A stretch of 64,000 nt of DNA. Origin: Xylona heveae TC161 (taxonomy: Eukaryota; Ascomycota; Xylonomycetes; Xylonales; Xylonaceae). Shown here piece by piece: positions 57,548-64,000 of the stretch; position 1 is the first letter of the stretch; each line of letters starts with the position of its first letter. A program made the translations under genes and the position numbers. The notes under the pieces were generated by a model. The model had not been told where the DNA came from, made no database searches, and saw nothing but the letters and a program-made list of their open reading frames with translations. Location of the stretch: contig NW_017264193.1 of NCBI RefSeq assembly GCF_001619985.1, forward strand, positions 1,741,726-1,805,725, written 5' to 3'.

Positions 57548-60500
57548 TTTGGTATCTGGACAGTTGTCGAATTGACCTGGATGATGTTTTTGGTTTCTTT
57601 GTTGTTTGGCTGTTTATGCCGGAAACTGATTTTATACGCATTAGCTTGAGCTCCCTCAATCGATGCTTTTTCCTTCTTTTGATTGTGTTTTCTTTCCTCC
57701 TGTGTTTTGTGGTTTGAATATGGGATATTGCTAGTCTTGGGAATGAAATTGAAAAATCGTGTACGGATGTGAGAAAGTAGAGGACAAGGAAAAGAATTGA
57801 GGAGGCTTTTGATGCACAAAACGATGGTGGAGAACTGGGAAGCGTGACGTGCAGGCGAAGCTGGAAAATGAGAGTGACGCGGATGGGTAAGTGTATCCGG
57901 TATTTACTTCAAGGGAAAGAAACTAACGTTTCGTAGGAAGGTAAGGAGAAAGGAAATTGTTGCAAAGATCACAGCGTGGCCGATAGCGGGAATTGAATAT
58001 CAATTGAATGGCGAGTAAGTACTGACATACCTTTGAAGCGTCCTCCTGGCAGGTAAGAATCGAAGCTGGCAAAGCGGAATGTGAATGGCCCGAGAACAAG
58101 ATCAAAAGATCAATTGACTTGGCTGGATGGATGAAGAGTTTCAGGAGCTTCGAATTGAAGTAATTTCAAGGGCTTCAAGCTTTGATTGACAATGCTGGTA
58201 GAGACTTAATTCTATCCAGCGGCGAACTTGCCTCATATTTATACACGGAGGGGAGAGCAAGTGAAGCCCTCACGGACAAGGAACCAGCATTCCAGTCACA
58301 ATCATTTCCTCTTTCAATCTACGACACGGACGCAACAATCTTTTTTCTTAGACTCGACAGCCTCACAGCCTCACAACCAAAGATAGAAAGGACGCCGTCC
58401 GTCAACAGTCAAGGGTATCGGTGAAGCTGATCAAAAGAAACAAAAAGCCATCAACAATCAACAGGTATCACGGAAAGTTGCAGCCTGCAGAAGATTCGAA
58501 ATCCAGGACGCGGGATGAATGATGATAGCAAAAATTCTGCAGCAAGCCGACAGCCCGCAGATCCAGAGGATCATGATTTAACCCCGGAATGACGCCTTGT
58601 TCAACCCCAAACGCATGGCTCTTCGAGATGTTCCGGTGGTGTGCCATCCTTGATTAAAAGAATTGACTACATGACTACAGTATCACAATTTTACGACGCA
58701 ACAATTGACATGCTCTCAGGTAAGTTTACATGCAAATCTAGTGAATGAGACCAATGACAAAAAATGAAGCTGCCATGTACACTTTGACATTTTTGATTCC
58801 ATGTGCCTTTAGAATACTGTATCAAAATAAACGCAATTTTTACAATTTACAGTACGCATATACTGCCATAAAGAATAGGTAACGGCCACATTCAAGCGCG
58901 AAACCCCAGGTGTGTGTCCCATGCCCCATATCATGACGATAGAAACGAAGATCTACGACTCGAGCGGATCAATATTCCGGGGACGGGGCCGGTCTTGGCT
59001 TGCATACAACTAGCAACTTATAACTTGCAACTTGCAGGACTCGCAGGACTTGCAGAATCCGCAGATGCTGTGCTCCCGTTTGCCTCGTGGAAAAAAAAAA
59101 GGCATCTGGTTGCCTCGTTTCAATCCTGCAAGACTAGCTAGATATTGCAGCAACGACAGTTAGTGTCCGTAGAAAGCTGAAACCAATCAGCATTCCCGCA
59201 TTTCTTCATAGAATTCCCGTTTTTTATAGAGTTCCTAAAAAGGGTATAATGTCAATGATATTCTTCCGCCCAATCCAATTCGAGGTCTATCAGTGTACGG
59301 CGCGAATTTGGTGCTATTGATGTCCTACTGTCGATGACTCGGTCAATTCGCAATTCGCGGCCACACACACCCACACACCACTATACCCACCCCACCTTCT
59401 TCTCTCTCTCTTTTTTAGACAAATAAAACAACCGCCACCTTGTCGTTTTACAACCGCGTGGAGCGTGGGATGTTTTGTTAGTTGGATGGCTAAACCCCGG
59501 ATTCGCGGATTGGCCCGGGATTCATCCCGGATTTGCCAGATTCGAAGATTCCCGGGATATCCTTTGTGAAGGCATGACCCTTTTTTGCCTCCATCTTTTG
59601 CCTCTATACTCCATCCTTCATCCTTCATCCTTCATACTGCGTCCTACGTCCTACGCCCTGCATCATTCAACCCCCAAACCGCCCAAACCGCCCACACCAA
59701 CACCAATATCCACACTCACATCCACCCACACTCCCCCCGGGGGCGGTGTCCTGTATCCTGTGTCCTGTGTCTTGTGTATTGTATCCTGGACACCAGGGCC
59801 ATACGTCCACGACTCGACTCCCGGCTCCGGACTCAGCCAGCGTAATATGACAATATGACAACCTTGATACCTTGCTGCAGGTCGTTCTCTTTAGGCTCTT
59901 TCGTCCGTCTGCCTGTCATTCCGTCTAGTCCGTAGTGTTGATCTAGGACTCTCTAGCTCCGTTAGCTCTGTAGTCCTTCTAGCTTTACTGGAATTTCCTT
60001 GCAGGCTTGCAACTCCCTTGCTGTTTTGCAATTTCATTCCGTTCTTTGGTTTCTTTTTTTGGGCAATCCTGGCACAGAAACTCAGAACTCTAGACAGCCG
60101 AGTGTGTGCGAGTTGCGAGTTGCGAGTCTAGACACTTCTTTTTTTACGTCCTGTACGTCAATTAGTCTATTCCGTTATTCGTTTATTGTGCGTTCAAGCC
60201 TATCAGAGTAGAAAGGCAACGGGGCAACAAGGCAATGAGGCGTCGGGCATACTGCGTACTGCGTAGTGCGTACTGTGTCATGCCCAATACGTGCTGCGTG
60301 TTGCGTATTGCGTGCATGTCAGGGATGATGTTTGATGTTTGATGCTGGGCATTGGACGCTGGATTTTGGACGCTGGACGCTATGCTTCATTTGCCATATC
60401 TCAAAAAGACGTTGCCGTATTGAGTATATTCTGTATATTGTAGTAGTCTGTAGTCTATAGTCTGTAATCTCTAGTCTGTAGACTGTGGCGTGGGCTGTAA

Positions 60501-61770
60501 TCTGTAGGCTGTAACGATTCAGGGCGTAGTGCCCTTGTCTTGTCGTATACCGTCTTCAGCCTATAGCGTATAGCTTATATGCGAGAGGTGCATCTAGCAG
60601 CTTATTCCTGGCACTTAAATCGGTCGTAGTCGTAGTCGGTCTTATTGTCTCATAGCCTTGTCGCCTCGTAGACTCGTAGAACCCGTAGCCATGTTGAACT
60701 CGTAGACCCGTAGCCTCGTAGACTTGTAGACTTAGATGTCGTAGAATGGGAGGTTCGGCCCGTCTATCCGTCTCCGCCCGCGCGCCGTCCCGCCGTCCCG
60801 CCGCCGCTGGCTGAAATGCATAAACTGTTTCGGGCTGAAAGTGCGGTCTGTCCGTCCAGCTGGCTGTTTGTCTGGCTGTCTGTCTGTCTGTCTGTCTGGC
60901 TGATACACAGATAGACGGATACGGATACTGATACGGATATACACAAACGCACGGTCTGGCTGAATACTATCCGCACCAATTATCCGTCCCCAGTCCCGGT
61001 TGTTTCGGTACGCATGCCATGCCATATCGTCCATATCGTCCGTATCATCTATATCATCCATATCGCACATATGGTAGAGCTAAGGACTGCCGCCCGCTAT
61101 GCAGAGTCTAGTCTCGAGTATCAAGTCTCGACTCTGGAGTGTTGGGTGTTTAGTCTTTGCTGCTGCTCGCTCTGGGTGCGGTGCAACCCTATTTCGATTC
61201 TTGAGACGACATATGGGTGACTTTTCTGACGAATTTCATGACAACTATAATGACGATGATGGTGACGATAACGATAATGGTGACGGGATAATGTAAGTAA
61301 CGACGAGCGGAAAGAAAAAATCCTAGAAAGACGTAATAATAATACTGAGGATTCACTTGTATATAACAATGGTACTCGGAAAACATATATAAAAATATTA
61401 TGAGATTTAAAATAAGAAAAAGATAAAATTTAATAAAATAAAAACAATATCAAATAAATAAAGAGAGTAGATAAATAGTAAACGACAGAGATAACAACAA
61501 ACGCCGGAAAAAACCATGCAAATACTTTTATGTAGATATATCATATGACGTACACCGAGGCAGAAGCACTGTCGGAGAGACAGTAGATATTCAACAGGAG
61601 GAACAGAACCAGCCGAATGCTTTTCTTCAAGGGGGTGATGATGCTAGTGAGATGATAGCGAGAGGATTTAAAAAGAGACAAGGAGGGAAAGGGGCGGGAA
61701 AAGATAGAGAGAGAGGAAACAGAGGCAAAAATAGACAAAAAAAGGAGAAAAGTAGTAAATGATACTAAAT
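57548..61770. other. 4.2 kb gene-free region with degenerate repeats
   Basis: From 57548 to about 58900 it is unique intergenic sequence with no supported ORF (58182-58424 is the longest open frame near a plausible start, without any domain). From about 58960 to 61080 it is a patchwork of short degenerate tandem repeats, described as a separate feature. From 61080 to 61770 it is AT-rich. Confidence 0.6.
58990..61080. repeat. patchwork of short degenerate tandem repeats
   Basis: At least eight neighbouring blocks each repeat a different unit: AACTTGC/GGACTTGCA (59005-59056), CATCCTT (59607-59638), TCCTGTG (59750-59790), TGCGTAC (60250-60310), TGGACGCTGGA (60350-60382), TAGTCTGTA (60440-60510), CTCGTAGAC (60660-60730), GTCT (60868-60900), GATACG (60910-60945) and ATATCGTCC (61022-61070). 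Units are 4-11 bases, each present in about three to eight imperfect copies. No coding potential. Confidence 0.8.
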
Positions 61771-64000
61771 TCAAGCCTTGCCCTTCTTCTTTGCGCGTCT
61801 CAGCATGCGCTTCTTCTGGATAATGCTTGTCCGCTTTGCCAACTTCTGCTTTTCTTCGTCTTCCCCGGCAGCAGCAGCATTAGCACCAGGTCCATTCTTC
61901 GCCTTTTTCGCCCCATTTCTACCGCCATTGTCTTCAACGTCGTCGTGCTTTCTCTTCATGCCTTTGCCACTGTTGTACTTGCCGGCGGCAGCACCACCAC
62001 CAGCAGTACCACGGCCGCCGGGACGACCTCCACGAGCAGGACTCCTCGACGGGACATCCTCTGAATCACCAACATCTCCAGAGTCCTTCTTAGACTTGAT
62101 ATCATGAGCGCGCTCACGGGCCTTGAACTCTTTATCCTTTCGTCTCTTCACGACTTGTGCATTTTCAATTGCAAACTCGACAATCAAGCGCTTCTTCTTA
62201 TCGAAGAGTTCGTCCTTTGTCATCTTCTTCTTGCTCTTTGCGGACGTGTCCTTGGTCTGGTAATCGATAGCGTGGCAATTAAGCCAGCGCAGACCCATGA
62301 GGGCGTGGCGGTGGGAGTAATACTCTATGAAGCCGTAACCGCGGCTGCGTCCCGCGCCACTCTCTTCCGAGACCTTGCCGCCTTCTGCGCCTTCGAATAC
62401 AATCTTGGCTTGCTTGACGACACCTTTGCCCTTGGCCTTGCGGTCTTTTTCGGCTTGTGCCATCTCTTCGCCGCCGCGCTCGAGCTCTTCTCTGCTCAAG
62501 GGGGCGCGGAGTCCGGACTTGACGTCAGTGGCGAAGCCGACAATGGCCTCGCGCGCAAGCTGCTTGAGATCTTTGGATGTGACGCTGCGGGGGACGTTAC
62601 GAACGGCCAATCGGGTCAAGCTCATGTGCAGAGTAGGATTCTTTTCGATGAGTGTCTTGCGCTGCTTAGCGCTGGCCTCGCGCAGCTTGACTTCGTTTTG
62701 AGATAGCTGTTGATAGAGCGGTGACTCGCGCGGGATGGTTCCTTCAGAAAGGAGATAGAGGCAGCGCTTGTCGCGCCTGTCGCGCTCGAGACGCTGCGCT
62801 TTGCCCTCGTCCGCAAGACGAGTCGCTTCGTTCCGGTTCACGGCGCGGGAGAGTTGAAGCACGCGTCCCTCGAGCGTGTACTGGCCCGTGGAATCGACGG
62901 TTTCGTCTTGGAGAACAGAGGGTTTGGTGAGATGGAGCTCCTTTTCGTTCTTGCCACCAGACTTCTTGTCGCCGGCGCCGCTGCCATAGGTAGATGTAGG
63001 AGAAACATGCGCAGGCGCTTGTCGGAGACAAGTGTCCCCGTCTTCTTTGCGATAGAAACACACGAATCCTGTTCCCTTAGGCCGCTCCATGACATGATCC
63101 ATGACGATGCGGGCGTACCGAACAGGGCCGAATTGGCGGAAATGCTCGTAGAGATCTTCGTCGGTAATTGTGTAGGGTACATTGCGGACGAATAAGGTGC
63201 ACGAATGGTCCTCTTCCTTTTCGGGCTGCTGGGGTTCCTTGGACATCTCGGTCTCCTCGTCTTCACTTCCCTCGGCCTCTGAAGAGAGGACATCCTCGTC
63301 AGAGTCTGAATCAGCTTCTTCGCTAGCCATGGAAGAGACTTCTCCATGTTCCTCTTCTTCGCCTTCCGCCTCGTCCTCGCTGCCGCTGACTCCGGTAGCA
63401 TCTGATTCATTTCCATCCTCTTCATCCGCCTTTTCTTCGGTCTGCTCTTCCTGCTGCTGCTGTTTCTCCCATGAGTCTCTATCGACTGCCCAGTCAACGG
63501 CAAGTGTTCGCCCGTCGACTTCCTTTCCATTCACGCCCTGGAGTGCCTTTTCGGCATTTTTCCGGCCGCGTAGCATAACGAATCCGAATCCGGCAAGAAG
63601 ACCCGGACCCTTCTTCGGAACTGTAGCAGAATTGACTTTTCCGTAACTCCGGAACAACATGGCCAGCTGCTCAGGCTCTTTGATGCTCCAGGGTAGGTTT
63701 CGCACAATGAGCTTAGGGGGAGGTTGGTGTTGTTGGGAAGCCTTTTGCTTCTCACGTTCCTCTTTGGCTTTGAGCAACGCAGCCATAGCGGGGTCCTGCC
63801 GAATCAATTCTCAATTAGCATACTGTCAATTCTCTGAATTCGCAATTTTCCATTATATCCTGCGTTTCTTCTCTTTGCATGGATAACCTGGGATAATGCA
63901 ATAATCTCCCGAAACAATGGCCATGAACCAAATGGTAAACCATACCTTTGCAGAGTGTCCCTCGTCACGGTGTCTTGGCAATGCAATCTCCACCCGTATC
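61771..64000 (-). CDS. nop4: Nop4/RBM28 nucleolar RNA-binding protein, 5' end beyond window
   Basis: Two exons are visible, 63946-64000 (continuing off the right edge) and 61771-63795, joined across a 150-bp intron (RHRDEGHSAK then DPAMAALLKAKEER). Nop4 is needed for 27S pre-rRNA processing and 60S subunit assembly in the nucleolus. Visible RRMs are KLIVRNLPWSIKEPEQLAML...GFGFVML, TLFVRNVPYTITDEDLYEHF with RNP1 KGTGFVCF, and a divergent RRM starting LTRLAVRNVPRSVTSKDLKQ with RNP1 RGYGFIEY. An acidic Glu/Asp/Ser tract separates the first two. The basic Gly-rich C-terminus ends KRTSIIQKKRMLRRAKKKGK. The N-terminal RRM should lie to the right. Same-strand neighbours are 4 kb away. Confidence 0.93.

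Noticed and set aside
1-64000. CRISPR arrays, intact transposons, LTR or virus-like elements
   Set aside because: No spaced identical repeats, terminal repeats or transposase, integrase, capsid or reverse transcriptase motifs were seen; the repeats found are simple tandem repeats.

Overview
This window is nuclear DNA of a filamentous ascomycete (Pezizomycotina, most likely Eurotiomycetes, perhaps Eurotiales). The evidence is: many short introns (about 50-150 bp) with GTAAGT-like donors and CTAAC-like branch sites; three Zn2Cys6 transcription factors of fungal type, one with an intron inside the zinc cluster; RTA1, MED19, ERV29 and VPS9/CUE proteins of filamentous-fungal form; a tRNA-Arg with an intron; and no bacterial-style operons. 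The class-level assignment is inference. I see no CRISPR, no intact transposon, no retroelement or virus-derived gene and no biosynthetic gene cluster.

Layout, left to right: the 3'-truncated F-box gene (-, 1-1629); a 3.5 kb gene-poor gap; a DHA1-type MFS transporter (+, 5124-6975); a large membrane-anchored unknown (-, 8242-11502); two divergent Zn2Cys6 regulators (- 12566-14634; + 16348-19218); a large Lys-rich conserved unknown (-, 20900-23461); VPS9 (-, 23992-26760), divergent from an asparagine-synthetase-like protein of the ASNSD1/YML096W type (+, 27299-29237); a small Q-rich protein (-, 29989-30345); a UPC2-like Zn2Cys6 factor (-, 31183-32489), divergent from an RTA1-family membrane protein (+, 33323-34412); a DUF4202 protein (+); a CPA-type cation/proton antiporter (+, 36597-39154); MED19 (-, 40556-42196), divergent from RAD10/ERCC1 (+, 42969-44354); tRNA-Arg(CCG) (-); ERV29 (-, 45837-47180); an ER-type single-pass unknown (-, 48949-50238); a secreted agmatinase-like ureohydrolase (+, 51845-53740); a cytochrome b5-like protein (+, 54981-55614); a possible small Cys/His protein (-, 57320-57547); a 4 kb gene-free stretch full of degenerate tandem repeats; and NOP4/RBM28 (-, 61771 to the right edge).

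Most genes are ordinary housekeeping ones: endosomal Rab5 activation, ER export, Mediator, excision repair, ribosome biogenesis. They do not form a pathway. The best hints of a local functional unit are the two divergent promoters involving Zn2Cys6 factors. Both contain CGG/CCG inverted repeats of the kind such proteins bind: a perfect 12-bp palindrome between the UPC2-like factor and RTA1, and a 7-bp-arm inverted repeat between the two regulators near 15.2 kb.

Exon structures were built by eye from reading frames, splice consensus and family knowledge. All exon sums are multiples of three. Transcript ends were not determined.
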